Source: an uncultured Clostridia bacterium (lineage in GTDB: Bacteria; Bacillota; Clostridia; Christensenellales; Borkfalkiaceae). Taken from it: DNA of 62,137 nt. Each line of letters begins with the position of its first letter. Position 1 is the first letter of the stretch. Made by a program: the position numbers and the translations under genes. The stretch spans positions 105,542 to 167,678 of the forward strand of contig CALVIN010000005.1 of NCBI GenBank assembly GCA_944330115.1, written 5' to 3'. Shown one piece after another: positions 1 to 8,583 of this stretch. Under the pieces are notes generated by a model. That model worked only from the letters and a program-made list of their open reading frames with translations, ran no database searches and was not told where the DNA came from.

Positions 1-106
1 CAAGTGTATAGTCGTCGGGGCGGGCGGGCACGAAGATATGCCCACAGGCCGAAAATATGACGGCCGCCAGGACCGGCGCGGCAACAAACGGCAGTATACG
101 CTTCAT
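1..106 (-). CDS. Lipoprotein, N-terminal part only (runs off the window)
   Basis: Only the first 35 codons are inside the window. The ATG at 106 is preceded by a good ribosome binding site (GGGAGGAAG). The peptide begins MKRILPFVAAPVLAAVIFSA followed by Cys21: a positively charged start, a hydrophobic stretch and a lipobox-like F-S-A-C. It is therefore probably exported and lipid-anchored on the outer face of the membrane. The mature part is cut by the window edge, so no function can be given. It is divergent from the GNAT gene at 261 and has its own promoter at 157-185. Confidence 0.6.
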   Translation of the reverse strand, partial: MKRILPFVAAPVLAAVIFSACGHIFVPARPDDYTL

Positions 107-156
107 CGTCTTCCTCCCGAATAATATTTTATATATAAAGAATATATGCCGAATAA

Positions 157-185
157 ATTATAGCACAATGTGCACGGCAATGCAA
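157..185 (-). promoter_or_regulatory. Promoter of the partial lipoprotein gene
   Basis: Read on the minus strand: TTGCAT, 17 bp, TATAAT. It is back to back with the plus-strand promoter at 194-222. The 8 bp between the two -35 hexamers lie in an A/T-rich tract in which TGCAA/TTGCA repeats several times. Confidence 0.65.
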
Positions 186-193
186 TATGCAAT

Positions 194-222
194 TTGCATT
201 ACGGCGCAAAATGCGGTATAAT
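194..222 (+). promoter_or_regulatory. Promoter of the GNAT gene
   Basis: TTGCAT (194-199), 17-bp spacer, perfect TATAAT (217-222), about 38 bp upstream of the start codon at 261. Confidence 0.7.
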
Positions 223-260
223 AGTTTTATAAAACACTTGATATTTTGCGGAGGCTGCTT

Positions 261-755
261 ATGGTGCGCGTTTTTCCCCTTAACGACAAGTATAAAGAGA
301 AGTTTGCAAAGATGTTTACCGACTATTACGACGAGCTGGGCTGCGACGAGGACGGCGAACACCTCGTTGACGAGTATATACTGCCCGACCTTTTGGCGGG
401 GCTTTTGAAGGTAGACCTCATCGAGGACGACGGCGAACTCTGCGGCTTTTGCATCTATCAGACAGACGAGCCGGGCAACGACTGGAACTTTAAGGACGGC
501 TGGGGCGACATCCGCGAGATATATATAGTGATGGCCAAGCGGCGCAAAGGGCTGGGCAGGTTTTTGCTCTACACCGCCGAGATGAGGCTGAAGGAGAGCG
601 GCGCAAAGGATATATACGCCCTGCCAAACGCCGACTCTGCCGACTTTTTTGCCGCGTGCGGCTATGACCTTTCGGACGAGGTGTGCGAAGAGCTCGACTG
701 CAACGTGTATGTAAAGGCGCGCCCAAACGGCTGCGAGGGGTGCAGCGGTAAGTAA
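261..755 (+). CDS. GNAT family N-acetyltransferase
   Basis: A 164-residue cytosolic acetyl-CoA-dependent N-acyltransferase. The start at 261 is chosen over an in-frame ATG at 246 because a GCGGAGG ribosome binding site sits 7 bases before it. The centre shows the GNAT acetyl-CoA loop: the strand REIYIVMA leads into KRRKGLGRFLL (the Q/R-x-x-G-x-G/A pattern), with the usual acidic N-terminal half. A C-terminal strand ends in a Cys/Gly-rich tail. The acceptor substrate cannot be read from sequence. It is a single gene with its own promoter, divergent from the lipoprotein gene. The family call is safe; the substrate is unknown. Confidence 0.8.
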   Translation: MVRVFPLNDKYKEKFAKMFTDYYDELGCDEDGEHLVDEYILPDLLAGLLKVDLIEDDGELCGFCIYQTDEPGNDWNFKDGWGDIREIYIVMAKRRKGLGRFLLYTAEMRLKESGAKDIYALPNADSADFFAACGYDLSDEVCEELDCNVYVKARPNGCEGCSGK

Positions 756-825
756 TTGGGCCCGACATATGGCCGAATTACCGCAATTTTGCGTCATCCG
801 ATCGCCCCATTGACACGCATTTGTA

Positions 826-1078
826 CCTCCCCTTACAGGGGAGGTGGCATATACGAGCACCGCGAGTATATGACGGAGGGGTTCCATATCAAGAAAGTAA
901 AACCCCTCCGAGTTTCGCTACGCTCAACCCACCGTCTCGCAGTGCGTGCAGTAAATAAACCGCACTGCTCGGTCACCGCTCGGGCGTGCATATGCCCTCG
1001 CTCATCTCGCTCGGCACGCACAGCGGGTATCCGCTGTGCTATGAAATGCCTCGCTCGTCCCTCAAAGGGGAGGTGATT
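826..1078 (+). repeat. Dispersed repeat with CCTCCCC/GGGGAGG ends and module M
   Basis: This fills most of the 393-base gap after the GNAT gene. It opens with a CCTCCCCTTACAGGGGAGG hairpin and closes with AAAGGGGAGGTGA. Inside is a segment nearly identical to 33296-33480 and 54110-54242. It includes the nested hairpin GGCA..AGCGGGTATCCGCT..TATGAAATGCC at 1013-1061, called module M here. Small frames across it look like chance. It may be a non-autonomous mobile element or a structured RNA. Confidence 0.7.
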
Positions 1079-1148
1079 TTTTAGGTTGCCCACTCAAAGG
1101 GGCCGTATAAGTGCCCTGCAATCAAATTGACCCGCACATATGCCGCAA

Positions 1149-1904
1149 CTATTGCACTTTTACCGCCTTTATGCGGATGCGCATATAGTCGATATACCAC
1201 TGCCCGTCTTTGCAGAGCGCAGGGCGCAGTCGGCGCTCGGCCTCGGCGATAATATCCTCCCTTTCGCCCGCTTCAATGCCCGCAAAGGGCTCCTTTAAAA
1301 AGGTGAGTATCCAATTTTTGAGCCCGCTCTCCCCCTCGGCCTGCAGCGTGGGGCGGGGAAAGAGGGTGCAATATGTGGGAACCAAACCGTGCCGCTCGAG
1401 GACGGGCGCAAATTCGCCTATCGATTTGAAGTTGAAGGTGCGCCTGTATTTTAAGCCGCGTTCGGCAAAGATATCTTCGAGCGCGCCATGCACGGCCTCG
1501 GCGCAGCCCTTGCCGCCGAATTCGCACACCAGCTCGCCGCCCGTGCGCAGGTTGCGCGCAAGGTTTTGCGCGAGCAGGTCGTGATCGTCTATCCAATGGA
1601 ACACGGCGTTTGAGAATATGCCGTCGGCGGGCTCTTCAAGCGTAAACTGCGTGGCATCGGCCCGTATAAAATGCATATCGGGCGCGTTGCGCTTTGCGAG
1701 CGCTATCATCTCGGCAGAGTTGTCTATGCCGAAGGCGTCATAGCCCATTGTGCGCAGCTTTTGAGTGAGCACGCCGCTTCCGCAGCCCACGTCGGCCACG
1801 CGCGAGCCCTTTTTTAAGGTAAACAGCCCCGTGAGCTCCTCGCCGTATTTATACACAAAGGAAAAATTGCTGTGATATTCGGCAGCATTCCAATCGATAT
1901 TCAT
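1149..1904 (-). CDS. Class I SAM-dependent methyltransferase (trans-aconitate methyltransferase-like)
   Basis: A 251-residue cytosolic methyltransferase. The start at 1904 (MNIDWNAAEYHSNFSFVYKY) follows GGGAGGAAA; a longer frame reaching 1982 lacks a site. SAM-binding motif I, VADVGCGSGVL, is at residues 37-47, an acidic residue (GIDNS) ends the second strand, and FSNAVFHWIDD matches the W-I-x-D post-motif of Tam/UbiE-like enzymes. The C-terminal half is typical of the trans-aconitate methyltransferase group in length and layout. The actual substrate is uncertain. It is a single gene; its stop codon abuts an 18-bp repeat shared with the yitT promoter region. Confidence 0.75.
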   Translation of the reverse strand: MNIDWNAAEYHSNFSFVYKYGEELTGLFTLKKGSRVADVGCGSGVLTQKLRTMGYDAFGIDNSAEMIALAKRNAPDMHFIRADATQFTLEEPADGIFSNAVFHWIDDHDLLAQNLARNLRTGGELVCEFGGKGCAEAVHGALEDIFAERGLKYRRTFNFKSIGEFAPVLERHGLVPTYCTLFPRPTLQAEGESGLKNWILTFLKEPFAGIEAGEREDIIAEAERRLRPALCKDGQWYIDYMRIRIKAVKVQ

Positions 1905-1986
1905 AAAAATTTCCTCCCGCGATATCGCACCGCGAATCTGTATTGCCCCCATTATATCACCAAAATAACGGCTGTGCAACAAATGC

Positions 1987-2030
1987 CTTCACAAAAATTC
2001 CGCGCTGGCCCGCGCAAAAAAATTGTGAAC
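1987..2030. repeat. Isolated P3 hairpin of the dispersed multi-hairpin element
   Basis: TTCACAAAAATT ... AAAAAATTGTGAA encloses a GC-rich inner stem. Outer arms and layout match the P3 hairpins at 25200, 25832, 34363, 36889 and 54404, but the inner stem differs. It lies just upstream of the AraC promoter, so it could also act in transcription there. Confidence 0.6.
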
Positions 2031-2039
2031 CTTTATATA

Positions 2040-2068
2040 TGGACATTTCAGATAAAATGTGGTAAAAT
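2040..2068 (+). promoter_or_regulatory. Promoter giving a leaderless araC-type mRNA
   Basis: TGGACA (2040-2045), 17 bp, TAAAAT (2063-2068). Only six bases separate the -10 box from the ATG at 2075, so transcription should start at or next to the start codon. No Shine-Dalgarno sequence is present. Confidence 0.6.
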
Positions 2069-2074
2069 ACGGAT

Positions 2075-2818
2075 ATGAATGACATTGTGTATGCGGGCAA
2101 AGACGGCGACAGAGTGCGCGAACTTGCCTCAAAGAGAAGATATTGGCAATTTATTCGCTGCACGGCGCGCGGCGAAGCAAAGTGCGCAAAGGGCAACGCG
2201 AGCTTTATTAAGGGCGACATACTTGCCATACCGCCGCTTACGGCCTTTGAGCGCACGGGCGCAAACGCGGGCGATATATACATATTTATGGAGAGCACCG
2301 CCCTGCCCTTTAAGGCACCTACTGCCGTGCACGAGGAGCGCGGCGGCGGCTTTGCGCATGCCTTTTCGCAGGCGGAGAGCTATTTTGCGCTGGAGGGCGC
2401 CAAAAATGCCGCCGTACTGAAGGCGCTGGGCGAGCTTTTGATAAGCTATATCGTGGCGCAGACCGAGCGGCCGGCCTATTCGCCCGTGGTGGAGATGGTG
2501 CGCGCCGAAATCGACGCCAACCTGAGCGACAGCACCTATGCGCTGGACGCGTTTATAAAATCGTTGCCGCTCAACTACGACTATGTGCGCAAACTTTTTA
2601 AAAGCGAAGTGGGCGCAACGCCGCACGAATACCTGATATCGGCGCGCATGCGGCTGGCGGCGAAACTCATTCTGAGCGGCATGAGCAACCAATACAGCAG
2701 CTACACCATATCGCAGATCGCCGAGATGTGCGGCTTTGCCGAGTCGCTGTACTTTTCGCGCGTGTTCAAAAAGTATTACGGCACGCCGCCCTCGGAATAC
2801 GGCAGGGAGAACAGATAG
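2075..2818 (+). CDS. AraC family transcriptional regulator
   Basis: A 247-residue one-component regulator. The N-terminal half looks like a cupin sensor (GDILAIPPLTAFER). Residues about 145-245 form the double helix-turn-helix, with FKSEVGATPHEYLISARMRL for the first and AEMCGFAESLYFSRVFKKYYGTPPSEY for the second. The latter is the hallmark G-F-x-x-x-x-x-F-x-x-x-F-K-K-x-x-G-x-x-P-x-x-Y pattern, and it spans two motif blocks. It lies beside the minus-strand pectin cluster and converges on GH105, so it may control it; that is inference. Translation probably starts without a leader (see promoter at 2040). Confidence 0.85.
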   Translation: MNDIVYAGKDGDRVRELASKRRYWQFIRCTARGEAKCAKGNASFIKGDILAIPPLTAFERTGANAGDIYIFMESTALPFKAPTAVHEERGGGFAHAFSQAESYFALEGAKNAAVLKALGELLISYIVAQTERPAYSPVVEMVRAEIDANLSDSTYALDAFIKSLPLNYDYVRKLFKSEVGATPHEYLISARMRLAAKLILSGMSNQYSSYTISQIAEMCGFAESLYFSRVFKKYYGTPPSEYGRENR

Positions 2819-3106
2819 CCGCAATGCACGGCTGCCCGAGCGGCGCCCGCATTACAGGGCACAACTGCCCGCACCCGGCGGGCCGCTGCCGCATAAAAAA
2901 TACGCCATAACGACGCGATGCGCCGCCGCAGATCTTAACCGCGGCGGCGCCCCCATTTATGCAAACGCTCCTTGCAAATTTTAACAAATTTTAATATATG
3001 GTCGCCGTTATGGCCGCCTCCTCGCTTTCAGACGCCCGCAGAGGCCGCAAAAACGGCCTTAAAACGGCAAACGTGCGCGGCGGCGATTAAGAGCCCGTTA
3101 CCGCAA
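2819..3106. other. Convergent intergenic gap with one GC hairpin
   Basis: Between the AraC gene and the end of GH105. A 10-bp dyad (GCGCCGCCGC at 2920-2929 with GCGGCGGCGC at 2941-2950) could end transcription from either side, though no long T run follows. No gene was seen. Confidence 0.45.
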
Positions 3107-4240
3107 TTATTTGAGCTGCATGAGCTCGGTATAGGCCATTACGAAGGGGCCGGTGCCCTTTGCGTCGTTTTCGACGACGGGTTCGGAGATGTAGTACTCG
3201 AACGTGCCGTCGCGGCGGCGGTTATTTTCGGGGCCGAGGCCGGCGACGAGGCATATGCCGCCCAAATTGAGCTTGCCGTCAGTCTGAGTGAGGTATTTTG
3301 CGCAGATGCCGTTGAATACCTCCTCGCCCACCTTGGCAAAGCGGGCGTCTATCACGCCGAGGCGCGCGCCCTTCATCATTGCGTAGGCTATCATAGCGCT
3401 GCCCGAGGTCTCTAAATAGTTGCCCTCGCGGCCGCCTTGGTCGACCACCTGATAGAACATGTGGCCCTCTTTATCTATGTACTGCTCGAGCCCCTCTATC
3501 GTCTGTCTGAATATGGAAATAAGCTCGGCCTTCAGGTCTTCGTGCCCGCTGAAATAGCCTATCACGTCCACGAGGCCGACGGTGTACCAGCCGACGGAGC
3601 GCAGCCAGAAGCTCTTGGAAAGGCCCGTTACCTTATCCGCCCAGAAGGCCGTGCGCGACCAGTCCCAGCCGTGGTAATACAGCCTTTTGTTTTTATCGTA
3701 CATATTGTCGTACACGCTCTTGAACTGGCCGACGATATCGGCATAGTTTTTGCAACCGTTGAACTCCGTTTCGTAGCGCGTGTAGAAAACCTGCGCCATA
3801 TACAGCCCGTCCAGCCAAACCTGGTTGGGGTATATCTTCTTGTGCCAGAAGTTGCCCGTGCCCGTGCGTGGCTGGCCCTTTATCTGCTCATACAAGAGGT
3901 CTGCCGCCTTTTTATACTTCTCCTTGCCCGTCTCGCGGTACAAGTCGAAGAGTATCCTGCCCTCGTTTAAGTTATCGAGATTGTAAGTATCGAGCTCGTA
4001 GCCGCGTATGCTGCCGTCCTCAAACACATAGTAATCTACAAAGTTATCGATAAAGTTGAGATACTTTTTGTTGCCCGTCTGAAGATATATGGAATAGAGC
4101 GAGGTCATCATGCAGCCGTCGATATAGTTCCAGCCGGGCTTTTTGCCGTGGCGGATGTTCTCTATGTTCCATACGGGCGCCTCGGGGACGGTGTCCTCGA
4201 TAAGGCGGTCGATATATCTGTCGATTATAGAATAGTCCAT
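3107..4240 (-). CDS. Unsaturated rhamnogalacturonyl hydrolase, GH105 (YteR/RhiN type)
   Basis: A 377-residue (alpha/alpha)6-barrel hydrolase. The family removes the delta-4,5-unsaturated uronic acid from the non-reducing end of pectin-lyase products by hydration. The motif YPNQVWLDGLYMAQVFYTRY carries the expected catalytic Asp (Asp144, equivalent to Asp143 of YteR). WDWSRTAFWADKVTGLSKSFWLRSVGW is also typical, its halves at about 203-230. No signal peptide is present, so it should act in the cytoplasm on imported oligosaccharides. It starts 9 bases after the GH28 stop with its own GAGGTG site, so the two are co-transcribed. Its product would feed KduI/KduD at 24.3 and 29.7 kb. Confidence 0.92.
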   Translation of the reverse strand: MDYSIIDRYIDRLIEDTVPEAPVWNIENIRHGKKPGWNYIDGCMMTSLYSIYLQTGNKKYLNFIDNFVDYYVFEDGSIRGYELDTYNLDNLNEGRILFDLYRETGKEKYKKAADLLYEQIKGQPRTGTGNFWHKKIYPNQVWLDGLYMAQVFYTRYETEFNGCKNYADIVGQFKSVYDNMYDKNKRLYYHGWDWSRTAFWADKVTGLSKSFWLRSVGWYTVGLVDVIGYFSGHEDLKAELISIFRQTIEGLEQYIDKEGHMFYQVVDQGGREGNYLETSGSAMIAYAMMKGARLGVIDARFAKVGEEVFNGICAKYLTQTDGKLNLGGICLVAGLGPENNRRRDGTFEYYISEPVVENDAKGTGPFVMAYTELMQLK

Positions 4241-4249
4241 AAATTCACC

Positions 4250-5791
4250 TCACTCAATGACGAGTTCGCCGCAGTTCTTTTCTATTATATGGTCGCCCTC
4301 GACGCCGTCGAAGGTGACGTTTTTGAGCACTACCTTCTTTACGTTGTCGATATACAGCCCCTCCTTGCAGTACTCGCGCACGAACTCGAGCATGGCGGGC
4401 TTGAAGGGCTTGGCGTCCTTTTTGAAGCCGAAGTGCACGTTTTCGAGCGTGACAGAGCCGATGGGCTGCTCTACGAGGCCGTCGAAGTAGCCGCACATGC
4501 ACTCGCAGTCCTCACAGTCGATATCCTTGAACAGAAAGCTGCCGATGTAGGGCGTGCCGTCGTCGACGGGGTGCGGCTTGCGCGACCATACGAACTCGGT
4601 GTGGCCGTCGGGATCGCAGAAGTAATACATGTTTACGACGAGCGGCGTTATCACGTTCTCCATCTTTATATTTTCGAACACTACGCCGTCTATCACCGCG
4701 TCCTTGCCCCTGCCGCGGCGCGTCTTTATCCTCAGACCCCTGTCGGTATGCCTGAACAGGCACTGGCTGACGGTGAGGTTGGTGACGCCGCCCGACATTT
4801 CGCTGCCCAGCACTATGGCGCCGTGGCCGTCCCGGAAGAGGTCGTTGCGCAGCGTGTGGCGGTTTGCAGGCGTTTTATACGTCTTACCCATGTATATCTT
4901 GCCGGACTTTATGGCGACGCAATCGTCGCCCACAGAGAAGGTGCAGCCGACTATATCCACCTTGTCGCAGCTCTCGGGGTCGAGGCCGTCGGTGTTGGGG
5001 CCTGTGTAGGGGTTCTGCACCTTAACGTCGTAGAAGGCGAGATCTTTGGAGAAGAAGGGATGCAGGTTCCACGAGGCCGAATTTTTGCAGGTGACGCCGT
5101 GGAATACCACATTTTGGCACTTGTTTAAAAATACCAGGCGGGGACGGGCGACCTTTCTGCCCTTGGGCGTCGCCCACCATGTGGAGTTATCGGCGTTGCC
5201 GTTTATGGCGCCCTCGCCCACTATCTTTATATTGCTCTGCCTGTATGCCGAAACGAAGGACTGGTGGCAATCGAAGGGATCGCCCTCCCAGCTGGCAAGT
5301 ATCTCCTCGCTGCCGTCGGCGTTGTATGTGCGCGCGGGGATATAGGGGTAGTCCTCCTCCTTTACGCTGCCAAGCAGCTGCGCGCCCTTTTTGAGCTCTA
5401 TCGTTATGTTACTTTTGAGCACTATGGGGCGGACGTAGTAGCTGCCCTCGGTGAACAGCACCCTGCCGCCCGCGGGGCAGCTGTCTATGGCCATCTGAAC
5501 GTAGTAGGTGTCGTCCGTCTTGCCGTCGGCCTTGGCGCCGAGCGCACGCACGTCCACCACCGCCGTTTCGGCGTCCGTTTTAAAGCGCAGCGTGCAGTCA
5601 TCGCAGGATACGCCCACCTCGTACTCGGTATCGGGCGCAAGGCCGAACAGCGAGAACACGTTGGTATCGGCCTCCCCCGCCTTTACGCCGTTTAAAAAGA
5701 TGGTATACTTCCCGCCCGGGTGAAAGAACGGGTTGAGGTTATCGAATTCGAAGCAAGCGCTCGTCGATGACGAGAATAATTTTTTGAACAT
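4250..5791 (-). CDS. Polygalacturonase, GH28
   Basis: A 513-residue right-handed beta-helix hydrolase of alpha-1,4-galacturonan. Residues about 1-75 form a small fibronectin-III-like domain. The beta-helix then carries all four GH28 signatures: NTDGLD (266-271), GDDC (288-291, catalytic Asp pair), GHG (322-324) and RIK (354-356). There is no signal peptide, so, like bacterial exo-polygalacturonases of this group, it probably trims imported oligogalacturonides inside the cell. A GAGGAAT site precedes the start. It is co-transcribed with GH105 downstream; a large hairpin separates it from the ABC-transporter genes upstream. Confidence 0.93.
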   Translation of the reverse strand: MFKKLFSSSTSACFEFDNLNPFFHPGGKYTIFLNGVKAGEADTNVFSLFGLAPDTEYEVGVSCDDCTLRFKTDAETAVVDVRALGAKADGKTDDTYYVQMAIDSCPAGGRVLFTEGSYYVRPIVLKSNITIELKKGAQLLGSVKEEDYPYIPARTYNADGSEEILASWEGDPFDCHQSFVSAYRQSNIKIVGEGAINGNADNSTWWATPKGRKVARPRLVFLNKCQNVVFHGVTCKNSASWNLHPFFSKDLAFYDVKVQNPYTGPNTDGLDPESCDKVDIVGCTFSVGDDCVAIKSGKIYMGKTYKTPANRHTLRNDLFRDGHGAIVLGSEMSGGVTNLTVSQCLFRHTDRGLRIKTRRGRGKDAVIDGVVFENIKMENVITPLVVNMYYFCDPDGHTEFVWSRKPHPVDDGTPYIGSFLFKDIDCEDCECMCGYFDGLVEQPIGSVTLENVHFGFKKDAKPFKPAMLEFVREYCKEGLYIDNVKKVVLKNVTFDGVEGDHIIEKNCGELVIE

Positions 5792-5858
5792 ACATATTCC
5801 TCGGTTTTATTTTTTTAGACAGAGCGCGGCGCGCCCTTTAAAAATTTTATAAAGTACG

Positions 5859-5890
5859 GGGGCCGCGCCTGCGCACGCAGGCGCGGCCCC
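5859..5890. terminator. GC-rich hairpin between the transporter block and GH28
   Basis: GGGGCCGCGCCTGCG pairs with CGCAGGCGCGGCCCC (5876-5890). This stem of about 14 bp is very stable. On the minus strand it is followed by CGTACTTTATAAAATTTTT rather than an immediate U run, so it may be a partial terminator or an mRNA-processing/stability hairpin. Confidence 0.5.
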
Positions 5891-5944
5891 GTTTATTTGC
5901 CGTTTTAAAATGCCGTAGCGCCCGTATTGAAAATCACGCGGCCT

Positions 5945-6689
5945 TCATGCGTTGCCTGCGGCGGCCTTCTTTTCACGCGAGCGGCGTATGGCGCGCTTTA
6001 TTAAAAACACTATCAGATCTTTTATGCCGATGAACGCCATATCTACTATCAGGCAGAATATGCCGAACAGCAGCGGCTCAACGCCTGTGAACTCGGCGAT
6101 GTATACGTCGATGAACCAGTATATGCAGCCCACCCCCATCGTTACGATGAGGTAGTAGACGATATTTGCAAAGAACGTCCAGAACTGCTTGAACGGGAAG
6201 GGGAACATCATGAAGTTGTTGAACTCCTTAGAGTCCGACTCCATCATGCGGAAGATGGGGTTCACGAAGCAGTCGACGAACAATCCCATTATTACGCCGC
6301 AAACTATATACAGCTGTATATCCTGTATTATAGTATAATTACCGCTCTCATCTATAAAAAGCGAGCCAAGCCCCATTAGCGCAAAGTAGCACACGGCGCC
6401 GAAGAACCAGAATTTGATGAACAGCGCCCTTATCCAATAGGGTATGCGCGAGAGCTTGTCGCGCTTGTAGGGATCGAACTTCTTTTTGCCCTTTTTATTG
6501 TCTTCAGTGACCTCGCCGGTGACCTCGGCTATGTTCATCGACGGCAGCGGCTCGCCGGAAACGTCGGTCTGACCGTCGCTCTTGAGCGCCGCAACGAGCT
6601 CGTCCATCTCCTTGGTCTTCAAGTCGTAATAATTCTCAATGGTAGTTTCTTTGGCGGGTTGTTTGTATTTTTTACTCTTTTTTGACATC
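5945..6689 (-). CDS. Conserved clostridial integral membrane protein of unknown function
   Basis: About 247 residues from MSKKSKKYKQP (6689); an in-frame ATG upstream is possible, and neither has a clear ribosome binding site. The first 95 residues are charged and probably cytoplasmic. Four to five membrane helices follow (FWFFGAVCYFALMGLGSLF, IQLYIVCGVIMGLFVDCFV, FANIVYYLIVTMGVGCIYWF, LLFGIFCLIVDMAFIGIKDL), then a basic tail. Proteins of this look are common in Clostridia without an assigned role. I considered YesL/DUF624 but the helices do not match well. It is separated from the gene upstream by a terminator-like hairpin (6822-6857), so it may not belong to the transporter operon. Confidence 0.6.
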
Positions 6690-6821
6690 TGTTTGAATAC
6701 GGGCCTTGCCCGCGCGGCGCCCGGAAAAACCGGCGCCCGCATTACCTCCATATTTTCGCACTGCCGCGGCGACTGCAATGGCGGCAAAGCCGCACGCGCC
6801 GCCTTTTATTGTCCGTCTTTT

Positions 6822-6857
6822 AAAAATAACCGACAAAAAATTTTGCCGGTTATTTTT
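6822..6857. terminator. Bidirectional intrinsic terminator
   Basis: AAAAATAACCG (6822-6832) pairs with CGGTTATTTTT (6847-6857), with A runs before and T runs after on both strands. It would end the minus-strand transporter transcript after the 204-residue membrane protein. Confidence 0.6.
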
Positions 6858-6892
6858 TTAAGACTATGGAATACACAAAAATAGTCGGACTA

Positions 6893-7507
6893 TCAGGTCT
6901 CTTCGAGATCGAGCTGACCGTGCATCTCGCTCACGGTAGACTCCACTTCCTTTCTGGTGTTTATCTTCATGAGCAGCATCTTGAACAGCGGCGTGCAAGC
7001 AAGCAACACAGTGGAAACCGCGAGGAAGATCATATGCACAATAAACACAGTGCCGGATTCATAGTATACATCCGTGAGCGCCGTAGTTGCATTTGCAAAA
7101 ACGTCCTGCAACTCCATATAGCAAACTATATCGGCAAGGAACATAACCGCAATAAACACACCGACGAGCACAAGCATCGGCACATTGGGCTTTTTGCGCT
7201 TGGGGAATACCTGCAAATAGAGCACGAGGATGAGTATCGAGAAGAGGAACGTGACGAAAGAGCAAAGTCCACTCCACTCTATATAGGAGTTCGTGCGGCC
7301 TTCATAGAGCATTTGAGCTATTATCGAGAAGGCGATCATGTATATGAGCGAAGTAATAACGAAGAAAAGCAATGCAATATTGCTGGGGCGGCGCTTTAAA
7401 TTAACTATCTGCTTGCGGAACCACTCTTTGATGCCCGCACGCACCTTTGCACCGTCAAATTTCTTTTTGGGCTTTTCTTCTACAACCATGTTTTCGTTAT
7501 CAGCCAT
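6893..7507 (-). CDS. Small 4-TM membrane protein of the transporter operon
   Basis: 204 residues, not recognised as a named family. A charged cytoplasmic N-terminus (about 1-42) is followed by four predicted helices: NIALLFFVITSLIYMIAFSI, SGLCSFVTFLFSILILVLYL, MLVLVGVFIAVMFLADIVCY and VFIVHMIFLAVSTVLLACT. An outside loop of about 30 residues lies between helices 3 and 4, and the cytoplasmic tail is acidic. It starts 8 bases after the MsmX-like ATPase stop, with a GGTG site, so it is co-transcribed with the ABC genes. The topology resembles the proteins at 8576, 9222, 43735 and 58209. It could be an accessory subunit of the importer; that is inference. Confidence 0.7.
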   Translation of the reverse strand: MADNENMVVEEKPKKKFDGAKVRAGIKEWFRKQIVNLKRRPSNIALLFFVITSLIYMIAFSIIAQMLYEGRTNSYIEWSGLCSFVTFLFSILILVLYLQVFPKRKKPNVPMLVLVGVFIAVMFLADIVCYMELQDVFANATTALTDVYYESGTVFIVHMIFLAVSTVLLACTPLFKMLLMKINTRKEVESTVSEMHGQLDLEET

Positions 7508-7515
7508 AATTCACC

Positions 7516-8583
7516 TCACCTTACCGCCATAGTAGTTTCGCTGTCGAAGAAGTGCATCCTGTCGGGCTCGAAACCGATTTCGATCTCGTCGCCGTACTTG
7601 TAACCGCACCACTCCGCGAACTTGCATACGACTATCTTTTTGCCGCCCACCTTGCCGTGAACGAGCGTGTTCATACCGAGATTTTCGTTGTTTTCAACTT
7701 TAAACAGTATAGGACCGCCGCGACGGATATTTTCGGGTCGCACACCGAGGATTATGGATTTGCCTTCGTAACCGGAGAGCAGCTTCTGCTGTTCTGCCGT
7801 GAGGGGATATTCGAAGTAGTCGCACACGAACTTGCCGCCCGATATCTTGCCGTCGAACATGTTCATGGGAGGAAGGCCTATGAACGTTGCGACGAAGGTA
7901 TTTGCAGGGTATTCATACAGTTCAATGGGACGGCCTATCTGCTGCACATGACCCATCGACATGCACACTATCCTGTCGGCCAGAGTGAGCGCCTCGGTCT
8001 GGTCATGCGTTACGTAGATGATAGTCGCGTTGAGCTTTTTGTGGAGGAGCATGAGCTCCCTTCTCATTGAACCGCGGAGCTGAGCATCGAGGTTGGAGAG
8101 AGGCTCGTCGAATAGGAATACCTTGGGGTTGCGCACTATCGCACGGCCCATGGCAACACGCTGACGCTGGCCGCCGGAGAGTTGCCTCGGCTTTTTATTG
8201 AGCTGAGTTTTGAGGTCGAGTATCTCTGCCGCCGCCATTACCTTGCGGTGAATTACCTCCTTCTTCTCCTTGCGGAGGGTGAGCGAGAAGGCCATGTTTT
8301 CGTATATGGTCATGTGGCCGTAGAGCGCGTAGTTCTGAAACACCATCGCTATGTCCCTGTCTTTGGGGGGCAGCCTGGTGCAGTCCTTGCCGTCGATGAC
8401 GAGCTGGCCCTTGGTGATATCTTCAAGGCCGGCCACCATGCGGAGCGTAGTCGACTTGCCGCAGCCGGAGGGACCTACGAGGACGATGAATTCGCCGTCG
8501 TGAATGTCCATATCAAAATCATACACGGCCTGAACGCCGCCGTCGTATATCTTATCGATATGTCTGAGAGTAACTTCAGGCAT
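7516..8583 (-). CDS. Sugar ABC transporter ATP-binding protein (MsmX/UgpC type)
   Basis: A 355-residue ATPase that energises carbohydrate importers of the CUT1 class. Walker A GPSGCGKST is at 37-45, Q-loop VFQNYALY near 81-88, signature LSGGQ at 135-139, Walker B FLFDE at 156-160 and switch VTHDQ near 191. The C-terminal TOBE/OB regulatory domain runs from about 235 to the end. The start at 8583 follows GGGAGGTG and overlaps the preceding gene by 8 bases. Most Firmicutes keep one shared, unlinked MsmX; here it is embedded in the operon and a second copy lies at 22916-24031. Confidence 0.93.
   Translation of the reverse strand: MPEVTLRHIDKIYDGGVQAVYDFDMDIHDGEFIVLVGPSGCGKSTTLRMVAGLEDITKGQLVIDGKDCTRLPPKDRDIAMVFQNYALYGHMTIYENMAFSLTLRKEKKEVIHRKVMAAAEILDLKTQLNKKPRQLSGGQRQRVAMGRAIVRNPKVFLFDEPLSNLDAQLRGSMRRELMLLHKKLNATIIYVTHDQTEALTLADRIVCMSMGHVQQIGRPIELYEYPANTFVATFIGLPPMNMFDGKISGGKFVCDYFEYPLTAEQQKLLSGYEGKSIILGVRPENIRRGGPILFKVENNENLGMNTLVHGKVGGKKIVVCKFAEWCGYKYGDEIEIGFEPDRMHFFDSETTMAVR

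Noticed and set aside
5945-6689. YesL (DUF624) assignment for the membrane protein
   Set aside because: Tempting beside LplBC-type permeases, but the long charged N-terminus and helix sequences do not match YesL.
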